Shown: positions 52,281-61,978 of the stretch, piece after piece
Numbering within the stretch: position 1 is the first letter of the stretch
Layout of the letters: every line of letters starts with the position of its first letter
Source of the DNA: Phenylobacterium deserti
GTDB lineage: Bacteria > Pseudomonadota > Alphaproteobacteria > Caulobacterales > Caulobacteraceae
Assembly (NCBI GenBank): GCA_945883235.1
Contig: CAMCXF010000003.1
Span: forward strand, 62,001 to 126,000
Direction: 5' to 3'
DNA: 64,000 nt
Notes under the pieces: generated by a model
The model's input: the letters and a program-made list of their open reading frames with translations, nothing else
Database searches by the model: none
Told to the model about the DNA's origin: nothing
Made by a program: the position numbers and the translations under genes

Positions 52281-53024
52281 ATGTCGTCCGTTTGCGGCAA
52301 CTCCATGAGCCGCAGGTGGGCGCTCATAGCTGCTTTCGGTGTGGTCGGACATGGCGCGCTTCTGAGCGTCCTTGTGGGGCGTGAGCCGGATGCATTGCCT
52401 GTGGTTGCGGAGCGACCGGTGATGACGGTCTCGCTCGCTCCCCCGTGGATGCCGACGCCGCCGCCAGGCCCGGCACTACCGACGCCCAGTATTGCGAAGA
52501 TGGCGGCGGCACCGCGGACGGCCCCGGCCCCGGCCCCGGCAGTGCCGCAACGACGGCTGGCACGACCGGTCCGAAACCCGACGATGGTTCCTACGGCCCT
52601 CGCCGGAGACCCAGGTCCTGCAACAGGCATTGGCGACTCGCTCCTCGCAGGCGCTTCGACGGTGGGTTCAGGACAGGGCGAGGGCACCGGGTGCAACATG
52701 CTGCGCCGCCTACAGGAGGCGTTGCGCAAAGATCGCCGCGTTCAGGCCGCAGTGGGTGAGGTTGACCACGCTGGTGCACTGATGGTCTGGAACGGTGACT
52801 GGGTCCGTCACCCCGGACAGGAGGGTGCCGGATTGGCAGCGGTGCGTGAAGCCATCCTGTGGGAGGTTGGATTTGCCCCGCCCGCATGTCGTGTCGAGCC
52901 CGTAAATGGTCTGGTGGTCGTAACCATGAGCGATGCACCCGGTGCCGCCCGCCTGGCTTTGGGGTCGGGCACCTGGCGTTGGCGGGATTTGCTGTTCGCA
53001 AGCTCTCGCGGCAGTCCTCGTTAG
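52281..53024 (+). CDS. Proline-rich inner-membrane-anchored protein, TonB-like layout
   Basis: A 247-residue protein with one N-terminal membrane anchor (RRWALIAAFGVVGHGALLSVL), a Pro/Ala-rich stretch (about 55-90, PPWMPTPPPGPALPTP) and a C-terminal globular part (CNMLRRLQEALRKDRRVQAA, LMVWNGDWVRHPGQEG, REAILWEVGFAPPACRVEP). The architecture is like TonB-family energy transducers, but the C-terminal domain lacks the usual YP motif, so I do not call it TonB. ATG 52305 (MSRRW) is an alternative start. It follows the OmpA-like lipoprotein gene and shares TTAG with the convergent mliC-like stop. Confidence 0.6.
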   Translation: MSSVCGNSMSRRWALIAAFGVVGHGALLSVLVGREPDALPVVAERPVMTVSLAPPWMPTPPPGPALPTPSIAKMAAAPRTAPAPAPAVPQRRLARPVRNPTMVPTALAGDPGPATGIGDSLLAGASTVGSGQGEGTGCNMLRRLQEALRKDRRVQAAVGEVDHAGALMVWNGDWVRHPGQEGAGLAAVREAILWEVGFAPPACRVEPVNGLVVVTMSDAPGAARLALGSGTWRWRDLLFASSRGSPR

Positions 53025-53389
53025 TGCTTGTGCTCGCCGCGTCCGCACATGCGGTGGGCGCTACCGTCCATCCACATGATCTGGACGCCCGGGCTCCAGG
53101 TCAGGGTCCGTTGGCCGTCGCTCCAGGTCAGAACGGGCGGGCCTCCGCTCCAGGGACGTACAGGCAGGGCGTGAGGACCGTCACCGGGGTCAACGATGGC
53201 TACAAGCTTGGCATCCGCAAGGGCGAATCGGGCACTGAGTTCGCCACCGTCCTGACATTTGAAGCGGGTGCTGATCGGGCGTGTCGGCGCGATTTCCTGA
53301 TCGGCGTCGCCCTGGGCGTGAGCCGGTGCGGGTCCAGGAACCGACAGCGCCACGGCGATCATCATAACTATATGGTGTAGCTGGGGCAT
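53021..53389 (-). CDS. MliC-type lysozyme inhibitor
   Basis: A 122-residue periplasmic protein. The signal peptide MPQLHHIVMMIAVALSVPGPAPAHA is followed by the MliC pattern: STRFKCQDGGELSARFAL with the first Cys, a variable middle with PVRPWSGGPPVLTWSDG, and TLTWSPGVQIMWMDGSAHRMCG with the second Cys that closes the disulfide. MliC proteins inhibit c-type lysozyme. There is no lipobox, so this is a soluble form. Its stop TAA is shared through TTAG with the plus-strand gene. Confidence 0.7.
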   Translation of the reverse strand: MPQLHHIVMMIAVALSVPGPAPAHAQGDADQEIAPTRPISTRFKCQDGGELSARFALADAKLVAIVDPGDGPHALPVRPWSGGPPVLTWSDGQRTLTWSPGVQIMWMDGSAHRMCGRGEHKH

Positions 53390-53526
53390 CGGAGAAGGTT
53401 TCCAGGACGCCGAAGCCTATGCCCGGCACCCGAAAGTCACGACTTTCGGAGCTTGGGTCAATCCGCTGCTTGAACATGGGACGGAATGCGGATGGGATGC
53501 GGCAAACATCTGCCAAGGGAGCGGTC

Positions 53527-54768
53527 ATGAGTGAATTTCTCGACGCAAAAACCAGCGACCCGGTCGTCCGCGGTGTGATGAAGGGTTTTCCGCCGACCCC
53601 GGACCGGATCCAGCGCGTCTCCGATGGGACCAGTCGAGGTTTTCCAAACCATCGCTGGAGTTTCAGTCATCAGCGAGAACTGGGGCCCTCCGCGGTCATC
53701 CGACGTGGACCCGGCGCAGCGGCACCCCTTGGGTATAACCTGCGCGACGACCTCGATGCCGTGACATTCACCACCCAGGATGGCCACGCCATGACCTGGG
53801 GCCAATCGGTGGACGTGAACTTCACAGATGGGCTGATCGTGCTGCATCGCGGCAAGGTGGTCTACGAGACCTATCGAGGCGCTCTGGCACCGCACATGCC
53901 GCACCATGCCATGTCGGTGACGAAATCGTTCACCGGGCTGCTGGCGGCGACACTGGCCCACGAGGGGGTGCTGGACCCGGGCGCGCCTGTAGTGACCTGG
54001 CTGCCGGAGATGGCCGGCACGGCCTATGGCGACGCGACCCTGCGTCAGGTGATGGATATGACCATCGGCGTTCGCTATTCCGAGGTCTACACCGATCCCA
54101 AAGCCGAGGTGCAGGCCTACGCCGCAGCGGCGGGCCTGTGGTCCCCGCCGAACCCGACGGGCCCGGACAACATCATTGATTTCCTGCGGACTCTGGCGAA
54201 GGAAGGCCAGCACGGTCAGGCCTTCGCCTACAAGACCTGCAACACCGAGGTGCTGAGCTGGATTGTCCAGCGCGCTGCGGACGCCCCGCTGGCACAACAG
54301 ATTTCGGAGCGCATCTGGCAGCGGCTGGGCGTTGAGGAAGACGGCTATCTGATGGTGGACCGGACAGGCATGGCGATCGGCGGGGCGGCCCTCAACACCA
54401 CCCTGCGCGACCTTGCCCGGTTCGGCGAGATGATGCGCAATGGCGGCAACGCCAATGGCCAGCAGATCGCGCCCGCCGCTGTGGTGGCCGATATTGCCGG
54501 GGGTGCAGATCGCGATCACTTCGCCAAAGCCGGCTACGTTACCCTCCCAGGCTGGAGCTATCGGAACCAGTGGTGGGTGTCTCACAATCGCTTCGGGGCT
54601 TACTCGGCGCGCGGCATTCACGGCCAGGCTTGCTACGTGGCACCGGGCGCTGAGATGGTGATCGCACGCTACGCCTCGCACCCGACGGCGGCCAACGGCA
54701 ATGGCCCGCTGGATCGGGTTTCACTGCCGGCCTATGAAGCCTTGGCCGCGCATCTGCAACGCGGCTGA
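53527..54768 (+). CDS. Cytosolic SxxK serine hydrolase (NylB/EstB-like)
   Basis: A 413-residue beta-lactamase-fold hydrolase without a signal peptide. The nucleophile motif SVTK lies at S130-K133 (HHAMSVTKSFTGLLA), with the second motif in AYKTCNTEVLSW and a C-terminal GIHGQACYVAPGAEMVIARYAS. The layout resembles 6-aminohexanoate-dimer hydrolase and family VIII esterases. GGGAG precedes ATG 53527. A cytochrome P450 gene begins 13 bp after its stop in the same direction, so the two may act in one degradative step series. Confidence 0.85.
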   Translation: MSEFLDAKTSDPVVRGVMKGFPPTPDRIQRVSDGTSRGFPNHRWSFSHQRELGPSAVIRRGPGAAAPLGYNLRDDLDAVTFTTQDGHAMTWGQSVDVNFTDGLIVLHRGKVVYETYRGALAPHMPHHAMSVTKSFTGLLAATLAHEGVLDPGAPVVTWLPEMAGTAYGDATLRQVMDMTIGVRYSEVYTDPKAEVQAYAAAAGLWSPPNPTGPDNIIDFLRTLAKEGQHGQAFAYKTCNTEVLSWIVQRAADAPLAQQISERIWQRLGVEEDGYLMVDRTGMAIGGAALNTTLRDLARFGEMMRNGGNANGQQIAPAAVVADIAGGADRDHFAKAGYVTLPGWSYRNQWWVSHNRFGAYSARGIHGQACYVAPGAEMVIARYASHPTAANGNGPLDRVSLPAYEALAAHLQRG

Positions 54769-54781
54769 CGGATAGACCCGC

Positions 54782-56017
54782 ATGACCGACCGGCCCTTGC
54801 CATCTCTCTTCGAACTTACTCCACTCAATCCAGCCTATCGAGAGGATCCGCAGGTCCTGCTGGACGATCTGCGCACCCGCTGCCCGGCGCATCGGGATGC
54901 CTCGTCAGGCAGCCTGCTGCTGAGCCGATACGAGGACGTGCGTGGCGTCGTCAATGATCGGGAGATGTGGCGCGATCCACTGTTGGCAGAGGAAGGCGCC
55001 ACCCTGCAGCGAGGCCTGATTGCCGGGGTTGATCGCAGTCTCCCGCGGACCTCAACCACCAGCATCCTGATGCTGGACGACCCCGATCACGCCCGAATCC
55101 GTCAACCGCTTTCGCAGGCCCTGTACGCACGTGTGGCCAGGTGCCGGGCGCAGGTCGAACACATCATCGACGCTACGCTGGATGGACTGCCGAAGGACGA
55201 GCCTTTCGACCTGATGGATCGGTTCTGCGTCCCCATTCCCATTGATGTCATTGCGTCACTTCTCGGTGTTGATCCTGACCGGCTGGGTGAGTTCCGGACA
55301 TGGTCCGAGGGCATCATTCAAAGTCTCAATCCCTTCCGTACCCCCCAACAGACAACGGCGATGGAAGTCGCGAGCGTCGCGCTCAACGACTACTTCACGG
55401 AGACGCTGGCTGCGCGCCGGCTTGAGCCGCGGGACGATTTGATCACGGATATGGTGACGCTGCAGGCCGAGGGCGCAGTGCTTTCTGAAGCAGAGCTGCG
55501 GATCAATCTGTCAGCCCTGCTGGTTGCCGGCAACCTAACCACCACTGACCTCATCGGCAATGGCGTCAGACTGTTGCTCAAGCACCCTGCGGAACTGGCT
55601 AAACTTCGCGCCGACCCCAAGACGGTCAACTCGGTTGTCGAAGAGGTGCTGCGCTTTGAGCCGCCGGTGGAGATCACCGGCCGCATTGCGTCGCGCTACA
55701 TGGACGTCGGCGGATGTCCAATGAAGCCGGGTCAAGCCATGTCTGTGCTGCTGCGCGCGGCCAACCGTGATCCCGAAGCCTACCCCGACGCAGACAGGTT
55801 CGATGTCAGCCGAAAGCACAAGTCGCACGTCTCGTTTGGCGGCGGCGCGCATATATGCATCGGCGCACCGCTGGCAAGGCTGGAGGCGCAGGTCGCGCTG
55901 GTACGGCTGTTTGAGCGCTTTCCGGACCTGCGCCTCGCCGATCCCGACGCGGCCCCAATTTGGCGCATGCTGCCGTTTTTCCGCGGCCTGGAGCGACTGG
56001 ACGTTATCGGCACTTGA
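54782..56017 (+). CDS. Bacterial soluble cytochrome P450
   Basis: A 411-residue class I P450. The I-helix is LLVAGNLTTTDLIGNG (an AGxxTT variant with Asn), the K-helix ExxR is EEVLR, the PERF-like region is DADRFDVSRK, and the heme loop SFGGGAHICIGAPLA has Cys359 as axial ligand. Redox partners (ferredoxin, reductase) are not adjacent. It should hydroxylate a hydrophobic substrate. It follows a family VIII-like hydrolase with a 13-bp gap and converges on a GST gene. Confidence 0.93.
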   Translation: MTDRPLPSLFELTPLNPAYREDPQVLLDDLRTRCPAHRDASSGSLLLSRYEDVRGVVNDREMWRDPLLAEEGATLQRGLIAGVDRSLPRTSTTSILMLDDPDHARIRQPLSQALYARVARCRAQVEHIIDATLDGLPKDEPFDLMDRFCVPIPIDVIASLLGVDPDRLGEFRTWSEGIIQSLNPFRTPQQTTAMEVASVALNDYFTETLAARRLEPRDDLITDMVTLQAEGAVLSEAELRINLSALLVAGNLTTTDLIGNGVRLLLKHPAELAKLRADPKTVNSVVEEVLRFEPPVEITGRIASRYMDVGGCPMKPGQAMSVLLRAANRDPEAYPDADRFDVSRKHKSHVSFGGGAHICIGAPLARLEAQVALVRLFERFPDLRLADPDAAPIWRMLPFFRGLERLDVIGT

Positions 56018-56054
56018 GAAGTTCGGCGGCCGGTTTCCCGACCGCAGGTCCTGG

Positions 56055-56858
56055 TCAGGTCCCGGGTCGCGGTGCTGGAGGCGTGCGCGGTCCGGACGGC
56101 GCATGCTTCGGAAGCACCGGCAGGTTGCCAATCATGCCGTCGGGGCGCGCCTTCGCCAGCATTCGCTTGTAGGCAGGCCGGGCCTCAATTTTCGTTTTCC
56201 AGGCGGCGACATTGGGGAACAAAGCACCGTCTACAATGTTCAGCGCCGTTGCCACGTTCAGAGGAAACATCATCATGATGTCTGCGCCGGAGAATTCCGC
56301 TCCACCGAACCAGGGATGCTTGCCCAGGAAATCTTCCGCGAATTGCACAACGGCCTCGGAGTCGACCGCGGGTGATCGTGTCGCCGGGGGGGCCGTGCGC
56401 CAGGCGCGGTAGTCCGAGAAGAGCCGTGCTGCGAGCGAGCCTTCGGCATAATGCATCCACATCAGGTGATTGGGATAATCGCGGCTGTCCAGCGCGGGCT
56501 GGAGGCGGCCGCCGGCATGGCGATTGAGCACCATCTCGATGATCGCGCCGGACTCGACCAGGATCTGATCGCCGTACTGCACGGTGGGCGCCATCGGTAC
56601 TATGGGGCTCAAGGCCCGGATCGCGGCCATCGAGGCACCCAGATTGCCTCGCGTGAACACCAGCTTGTAGGGCATTTCCAACTCTTCCATCATCCAGACC
56701 ACGCGCTCGGAGCGGCGACCCTCGAGGTGATAGATCGTAAAGTCAGGCATCGGCAGGGCCGGTCCCTTGGTCTTCTTGGCAGTCGCAGCGAAGGCTGCCG
56801 GCGCGAGCGCCAGGCCGGCCAGCAGCGCCAAAGAGCGGCGAGCGATGGGCTGGGTCAT
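56055..56858 (-). CDS. Glutathione S-transferase-like protein with export signal
   Basis: A 267-residue protein. Residues 1-25 (MTQPIARRSLALLAGLALAP-AAFA) form a clear signal sequence with a twin Arg, then a short linker and a GST N-terminal thioredoxin-like domain (FTIYHLEGRRSERVVWMMEELEMPYKLVF, VPTVQYG-like APTVQYGDQILVESGAII) and the all-helical C-terminal domain (HPWFGGAEFSGADIMMMFPLNVA). GSTs are normally cytosolic, so an exported one is unusual. The ESGAI region corresponds to the gamma-glutamyl-binding ESxAI motif. A Pro-rich tail ends the protein. Confidence 0.8.
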   Translation of the reverse strand: MTQPIARRSLALLAGLALAPAAFAATAKKTKGPALPMPDFTIYHLEGRRSERVVWMMEELEMPYKLVFTRGNLGASMAAIRALSPIVPMAPTVQYGDQILVESGAIIEMVLNRHAGGRLQPALDSRDYPNHLMWMHYAEGSLAARLFSDYRAWRTAPPATRSPAVDSEAVVQFAEDFLGKHPWFGGAEFSGADIMMMFPLNVATALNIVDGALFPNVAAWKTKIEARPAYKRMLAKARPDGMIGNLPVLPKHAPSGPRTPPAPRPGT

Positions 56859-57060
56859 GAGAATTCTCCGGCGTTTTTTTGGTGGTCAAGCAAGACAGGG
56901 TACTTCCAAGCCAGCGGTGGCTGACCTTGGGACAGCGCGGCTCGCGCGCCATGACGAACGCGTTGCCGGAGGTGTGGATCACACCCCAGCCACGGTTGAG
57001 ACCCTATCCCGAATTCACGCTGCGTCGATGTCGCAACTGCAAACCCCGGCGTTCAGCTTC

Positions 57061-57549
57061 CTAGGGGATCGTCACTTGCGCCGTCTTGTCGGCGTAGGCT
57101 TTCTTGGGGTCTGACCCGAGCAGCATCCGGATGCCGGCAAAGACGCTGTTCTCATTGGGCCAGATCTGAAGGTTTTCGGCGTCAAAGCGCAGCAGCTGGA
57201 GATTGGGATCGTCCTTGCCGCCCTCGTACCAGGCCGCCACGAAGGGGTTCCACAGGCGCTCGATCATGGCGTGGTCGTTGTCAGCGCTCAGTTGGCCGGC
57301 GAGGTTGGCGTAAAGGTGATGACCCTTATCAACGAAGTGGGCGGTTGCCCGCTTAGTCTGGCCCAGCTGCCGCACGAGGTCTGTGTCCTTGGCCGAGAAG
57401 ATATAGATTGGCCCTCGGCCTTCCTGTTCTGTCTGGGCGGTCATCGGTTGGCCGACGCCGTCCTCAACACCGACGATGCCGAGCATCACGGTGCGGTCTG
57501 ACTTTAGCGCCTTCCAGAACCTGGTTTCGATTTCAGCGTCGTTGGACAT
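57061..57549 (-). CDS. Pyridoxamine-phosphate-oxidase-fold (general stress 26-like) protein
   Basis: A 162-residue split-barrel flavin-binding-type protein: ETRFWKALKSDRTVMLG, PMTAQTEQEGRGPIYIFSAK, RATAHFVDKGHHLYANLAG, then ERLWNPFVAAWYEGGKDDPN and LQIWPNENSVFAG. These are the hallmarks of the general stress protein 26 group. AGGAG 7 nt before ATG 57549 fixes the start; the frame extends to 57582. It is on the same strand as the DUF302 and flavodoxin-like genes upstream, which together look like a small redox/stress group. Confidence 0.85.
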   Translation of the reverse strand: MSNDAEIETRFWKALKSDRTVMLGIVGVEDGVGQPMTAQTEQEGRGPIYIFSAKDTDLVRQLGQTKRATAHFVDKGHHLYANLAGQLSADNDHAMIERLWNPFVAAWYEGGKDDPNLQLLRFDAENLQIWPNENSVFAGIRMLLGSDPKKAYADKTAQVTIP

Positions 57550-57644
57550 AGGGCTCTCCTGCATGGTGTCCGGCACAAACACGCAGGCCGCCGAAGTGTT
57601 CCGTGGAAAGCTGAGACCGATTGTCGATCAGCCGGTTTGCGGGC

Positions 57645-58043
57645 CTATCCCGCAGCGGGCAGGCGCGCCAACGCCGCGCGCAGCTTTTCCGCCACGTCGG
57701 CGGCTGCAGTCTTGAGGGCCGGATTGTCAATCGTGGCCATGGAGGCCACAGGATCGATGACGGCCACTTCGAAGCGACCCTCGCCGATGTCCTGAACAAT
57801 GACATTGCACGGCAACATGGTGCCCACCTTGTCATCCAGCAACAGCGCCTCGTGGGCGAGCGCCGGGTTGCAGGCTCCCAGGATTAAGTATGGCCGGAAA
57901 ACAACACCGAGCTTGCTCATCATGGTCTTGGCGATATCGATTTCGGTGATGACACCAAACCCTTCTCTGGCCAGGGCTTCGCGGACCGCAGTGACGGCCG
58001 CATGATAGGGGCTATTGATGGTTCTTGAGACGTAGTAGGTCAT
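57645..58043 (-). CDS. DUF302 family protein
   Basis: A 132-residue DUF302 domain: SPYHAAVTAVREALAREGFGVITEIDIAKTM at the start, then ILGACNPALAHEALLLDDKVGTMLPCNVIVQDIG. The GACNPALA and LLPCN-type stretches are the most conserved parts of this family. Function unknown; structures show a dodecin-like or ferredoxin-like fold. It lies between the PNPOx-like and flavodoxin-like genes in the same orientation, with gaps of about 80-95 bp. Confidence 0.88.
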   Translation of the reverse strand: MTYYVSRTINSPYHAAVTAVREALAREGFGVITEIDIAKTMMSKLGVVFRPYLILGACNPALAHEALLLDDKVGTMLPCNVIVQDIGEGRFEVAVIDPVASMATIDNPALKTAAADVAEKLRAALARLPAAG

Positions 58044-58121
58044 GTCGGGCGATCCAGGTGCTGGCTTGATCTACAGTGGGTCGGACGTTTCCCGGCCGAA
58101 TTGACCGCGATCAAGCGGCCA

Positions 58122-58613
58122 TCAGAAAACGCCCAGTGCCAATCCCGTCGCCATGGCCGCGCCCAGTTCTGCCGAGGGTGCAAGCTCGGTGTCGGTGAGA
58201 TGCTTTGGTGCCAGGATCGCCTCGGGGGTCTGGGCATGGGTGCACAGGATGACCGGTTCGGCGATGGGTTTCAGCCGCCATCCCATTACGATCCGGGCCA
58301 GCTGCCGCGCCGCGCCCGTCCCGTCGCTGCCCGCAGCGATCAGGTGGGCGTAGGGGCGACCGTTCAGGCTGTCGAGGACGCCGTAGTGGGTGCGATCAAG
58401 GAAGGCTTTGAGTTCGCCCGAGAGGGCAGCCAGGTTTTCCGGGCCGGCGAAGATGTAACCGTCGGCTTTCAGCAGGTCTTCAACACTGGCGGCCTCCGCG
58501 GCCCTCAGTCGGACGTCGATGTCGAGTTCCCCCCGGGCGCCGCGCGCTGCCGCCTCGGCCATGGCTTGCGCGGCTCCGGTGCGCGAGTGCCAGACAATCA
58601 GGAGCTGTTTCAT
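58122..58613 (-). CDS. Flavodoxin/NADPH-dependent FMN reductase-like protein
   Basis: A 163-residue flavodoxin-fold protein. The phosphate-binding loop is VWHSRTGAAQAMAEAA (consensus SxTGxT), followed by DGYIFAGPENLAALSGELKAFLDRT, a loop common in WrbA-like oxidoreductases, and AHLIAAGSDGTGAARQLARI. It probably binds FMN and transfers electrons. ATG 58613 begins directly with strand 1. It diverges from a serine-hydrolase gene at 58720. Confidence 0.82.
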   Translation of the reverse strand: MKQLLIVWHSRTGAAQAMAEAAARGARGELDIDVRLRAAEAASVEDLLKADGYIFAGPENLAALSGELKAFLDRTHYGVLDSLNGRPYAHLIAAGSDGTGAARQLARIVMGWRLKPIAEPVILCTHAQTPEAILAPKHLTDTELAPSAELGAAMATGLALGVF

Positions 58614-58719
58614 CCATCCAGTCTAGCTTGGTTGCAGGCTTGAAACCCACATCCGCTTGCACCGCGTGGCGGTCAGCCTAAAACTGGTTCTAACAAGCGT
58701 TTGGGCAGGGGATGAATAG

Positions 58720-60072
58720 ATGATCGCGCATACTCGATTTGCGGTGGCGCTGACCGCCGTATCACTGGCGCTCGCGCCGATGTCGGCTGGATATGCGCAG
58801 ACGGCGAAGAAGGCAGCTGCGTCCAGGCCGATGGCGCTTTCGCCGGCGGCCAGCCCTGAATCTCTTGGCTTTGACAGTGCGAGACTTGCCAGGCTCGACG
58901 CTTACATGGCCGGCACCGTCGCCAACGGCCGCGTCGCCGGCATGACCACCCTGTTGGCGCGCCACGGAAAGGTGGTCTCGTTCAAGACCTACGGGAAGGC
59001 CAGCCTCGAGACCGGCGCGCCGATGACCAAGGACGCGATCTTCCGCATCTATTCCATGAGCAAGCCCATCACGGGCGTTGCGATGATGTTGCTGTTCGAA
59101 GAGGGCAAATGGCGTCTCGATGATCCGGTCACCCGCTATATTCCGGAATTCAAGACCCTGAGGGTCATGAAGGGCACTGACAGCGTCGGCGCACCGATCC
59201 TGGAGGACATGAAGCGTCCGCCCACCATGCGCGAGATCATGAGCCACACGGCTGGCTTCGGTTACGGCCTGCAGGACGAGCATCCGGTCGACAAGATGTA
59301 TCGCGAAAAGCGCGTACTGGGCTCCAATGGCCTGAAGGAGATGATCGACCGCACGGCGACCATCCCTCTGGTCTACCAGCCCGGGACCTCGTGGCGGTAT
59401 TCGTCCTCGGTCGATATCCAGGGTTACATCGTGGAAAAGCTAAGCGGTCAGACGCTCGGGGCCTTCATGGAAAGCCGGATCTTCAAGCCCTTGAAGATGA
59501 CGGACACCGCATTCTTTGTTCCCGCCGGTAAGGCCAGTCGGTTGGCCGAGGTCTATGCGGCAAACCGCGAGACCGGCAAGATAGAGGCCGCGCGGAAAGT
59601 GTTCGGTAATGACATGCCGACCTATCTGACCCAGCCGGCCATGGAGTCTGGCGGCGGCGGCCTGGTCGGCACGACCATGGACTATGCTCGCTTCAGCCAG
59701 ATGATCCTCAACAAGGGTGAACTGGACGGGGTGCGTTTGCTGGCCCCGTCGTCGGTCGAGCTGATGGGAACCAACGTCATTCCCAAGGATGTGCTGGTGA
59801 ATTCCAACGGCACCTCTGGATCACGGTTCAACGAGGCGGTGGGCTTTGGCCTGGACTTCATGGTGGTCAGTGATGCGCGCGCTGCGGGCACCAATCAGGG
59901 CGATGGTAGTCTGAGCTGGGGCGGCGCTGCAGGCACCTGGTTCTGGGTCGATCCCACCAACGACCTGATCTTCGTGGGCATGATCCAGCGAATGGGCGGC
60001 AGTGGTGGCGACGATCTGGGCGGCATGGCGCGGGCCCTGACCTATCAGGCGTTGATCCATCCGGAAAAGTAG
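58720..60072 (+). CDS. Exported SxxK serine hydrolase (beta-lactamase-related)
   Basis: A 450-residue hydrolase with a Sec-type signal peptide ([27 protein letters not shown]). The nucleophile motif SMSK is at S112-K115 ([18 protein letters not shown]), the second motif YSSS has Y227, and the C-terminal [18 protein letters not shown] occupies the HxG position. It belongs to the family VIII esterase/penicillin-binding-protein-like group. AGGGGA precedes ATG 58720. It is the third such hydrolase in this part of the window and the closest to classical class C-like esterases in length. Confidence 0.87.
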   Translation: MIAHTRFAVALTAVSLALAPMSAGYAQTAKKAAASRPMALSPAASPESLGFDSARLARLDAYMAGTVANGRVAGMTTLLARHGKVVSFKTYGKASLETGAPMTKDAIFRIYSMSKPITGVAMMLLFEEGKWRLDDPVTRYIPEFKTLRVMKGTDSVGAPILEDMKRPPTMREIMSHTAGFGYGLQDEHPVDKMYREKRVLGSNGLKEMIDRTATIPLVYQPGTSWRYSSSVDIQGYIVEKLSGQTLGAFMESRIFKPLKMTDTAFFVPAGKASRLAEVYAANRETGKIEAARKVFGNDMPTYLTQPAMESGGGGLVGTTMDYARFSQMILNKGELDGVRLLAPSSVELMGTNVIPKDVLVNSNGTSGSRFNEAVGFGLDFMVVSDARAAGTNQGDGSLSWGGAAGTWFWVDPTNDLIFVGMIQRMGGSGGDDLGGMARALTYQALIHPEK

Positions 60073-60173
60073 ACCCCGCAATCGGGGCGCGGACGGGGGA
60101 GCATTTCCTTGACATTCGGGGGGGTACATGCGCCCTTCCGCGCCTCACAAATCAGTTGAATTCCCCCGAGAAA

Positions 60174-61952
60174 ATGCACGCTTACCGCTCTCATACCTGC
60201 GGCGCGCTTCGCGCCGACGACACTGGCAAGACGGTACGACTGTCCGGCTGGATACACCGCAAGCGTGACCATGGCGGGCTCATGTTCGTGGACCTGCGTG
60301 ACCACTACGGCCTCACCCAGCTTGTGATCAGCCCCGAGACGCCGGGATTCAACGTCATCGAGCGCCTGCGTGCCGAGAGCGTCATCCGCGTGGATGGTGA
60401 GGTTGTGGCCCGCTCGCCCGAGACCCAGAACACCAACCTTCCCACCGGTGGGGTCGAGATTCGTGTGCGCGAGCTCACGGTGCTGTCGGAGGCCTCCGAG
60501 TTGCCGCTGCCGGTGTTTGGCGAACCTGACTATCCTGAAGAGATCCGGCTGAAGAACCGACATCTGGATCTGCGGCGCGAGACCTTGCACCGTAACATCG
60601 TGCTGCGGTCCAAGGTCGTCCATTCGATCCGCAACCGGATGATCGGGCAGGGGTTTCTGGAATTCCAGACGCCGATCCTGACGGCCAGTTCGCCGGAAGG
60701 CGCGCGCGACTTCCTGGTGCCGTCGCGTCTGCACCCGACGAAATTCTACGCCCTGCCGCAGGCACCCCAGCAGTTCAAGCAGCTGTTGATGGTCTCGGGC
60801 TTTGATCGCTATTTCCAGATCGCACCCTGCTTCCGCGATGAGGACCTGCGCGCCGACCGCAGCCTGGAGTTCTACCAGCTCGACGTCGAGATGAGCTTTG
60901 TCACCCAGGACGATGTGTTCGCAGCCATCGAACCGGTAATGCACGGTGTGTTCGAAGAGTTTGCGAACGGCAAGCCGGTGACGCCCTATCCATTCCCGCG
61001 CGTGCCCTATCGCGAGTGCATGGCGAAGTACGGCACGGACAAGCCCGACCTACGCAACCCCATAATCATGCAGGACGTGTCCGATCCATTCCGCGGCGGC
61101 GGCTTTGGTCTGTTTGCGCGAATCCTCGAAGACAGGAAGAACGCCGTCTGGGCGATCCCGGCACCCAAGGGCGGCTCACGCGCCTTCTGCGACCGCATGA
61201 ACAGCTGGGCGCAGGGCGAGGGCCAGCCGGGTCTTGGCTACATCTTCTGGAGCGAAGACCAGGGCGGCTGGGGCGGCCCGATCGCCAAGAACCTGGGGCC
61301 TGAAAAGACCGACGCCGTCATGACCCAGATCGGAATGGGGCAGGGCGACGCTGCTTTCTTCGTCGCCGGCGATCCGAAGGTATTTGTGAAGTTTGCCGGC
61401 GCAGCGCGGACCAAAGTGGGCACAGACCTCAAGCTGGTCGACGAGGACCGTTTCGAATTCGTCTGGATCGTCGATTTCCCGATGTTCGAGATGAACGAAG
61501 AGACCAACCACGTCGATTTCAGTCACAATCCGTTCTCGATGCCGCAGGGCGAGCTGGAAGCTCTCAACACCAAAGATCCCCTCGATATCCTCGCCTATCA
61601 GTACGACATCGTCTGCAATGGCTATGAGCTATGCTCCGGCGCGGTACGCAACCATCTGCCAGAGATCATGGTCCGGGCGTTCGAGATCGCGGGTTACAAC
61701 GAGAGCGTCGTCGAGGAGCAGTTCGGCGGCATGCTGAACGCGTTCCGCCATGGCGCGCCGCCGCACGGTGGTCTGGCCCCCGGCATTGACCGGATCGTCA
61801 TGCTGCTGGCCGGTCAGACCGCGATCCGCGAGGTCATCGCCTTCCCGCTGAACCAGCAGGGTCAGGACCTGATGATGAATGCGCCCTCAGAAGTCGAGGA
61901 CAAGCAACTCAAAGAGCTGAGTATCCGGCTAGCTCCCCAACTCAAGATCTGA
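60174..61952 (+). CDS. aspS: Aspartyl-tRNA synthetase, probably non-discriminating
   Basis: A 592-residue class IIb synthetase. The anticodon-binding OB domain ([23 protein letters not shown]) is followed by motif 2 [18 protein letters not shown], a bacterial GAD insertion (about 285-410) and motif 3 [13 protein letters not shown]. The OB domain has His in RKRDHGG and Gly in LPTGGVEI, the residues associated with relaxed tRNA-Asp/tRNA-Asn recognition in P. aeruginosa, so it may charge both and rely on GatCAB. ATG 60174 begins [12 protein letters not shown], the family start; TTG 60156 is in frame. Confidence 0.94.
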   Translation: MHAYRSHTCGALRADDTGKTVRLSGWIHRKRDHGGLMFVDLRDHYGLTQLVISPETPGFNVIERLRAESVIRVDGEVVARSPETQNTNLPTGGVEIRVRELTVLSEASELPLPVFGEPDYPEEIRLKNRHLDLRRETLHRNIVLRSKVVHSIRNRMIGQGFLEFQTPILTASSPEGARDFLVPSRLHPTKFYALPQAPQQFKQLLMVSGFDRYFQIAPCFRDEDLRADRSLEFYQLDVEMSFVTQDDVFAAIEPVMHGVFEEFANGKPVTPYPFPRVPYRECMAKYGTDKPDLRNPIIMQDVSDPFRGGGFGLFARILEDRKNAVWAIPAPKGGSRAFCDRMNSWAQGEGQPGLGYIFWSEDQGGWGGPIAKNLGPEKTDAVMTQIGMGQGDAAFFVAGDPKVFVKFAGAARTKVGTDLKLVDEDRFEFVWIVDFPMFEMNEETNHVDFSHNPFSMPQGELEALNTKDPLDILAYQYDIVCNGYELCSGAVRNHLPEIMVRAFEIAGYNESVVEEQFGGMLNAFRHGAPPHGGLAPGIDRIVMLLAGQTAIREVIAFPLNQQGQDLMMNAPSEVEDKQLKELSIRLAPQLKI

Positions 61953-61978
61953 GCCGAAACGCTCGAGCGTCGAACGCA

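Noticed and set aside
60076..60090. CCCCG-CAAT-CGGGG hairpin after the third serine hydrolase as a terminator
   Set aside because: Only 5 bp of stem and no T-run follows; it could equally be chance in GC-rich DNA.
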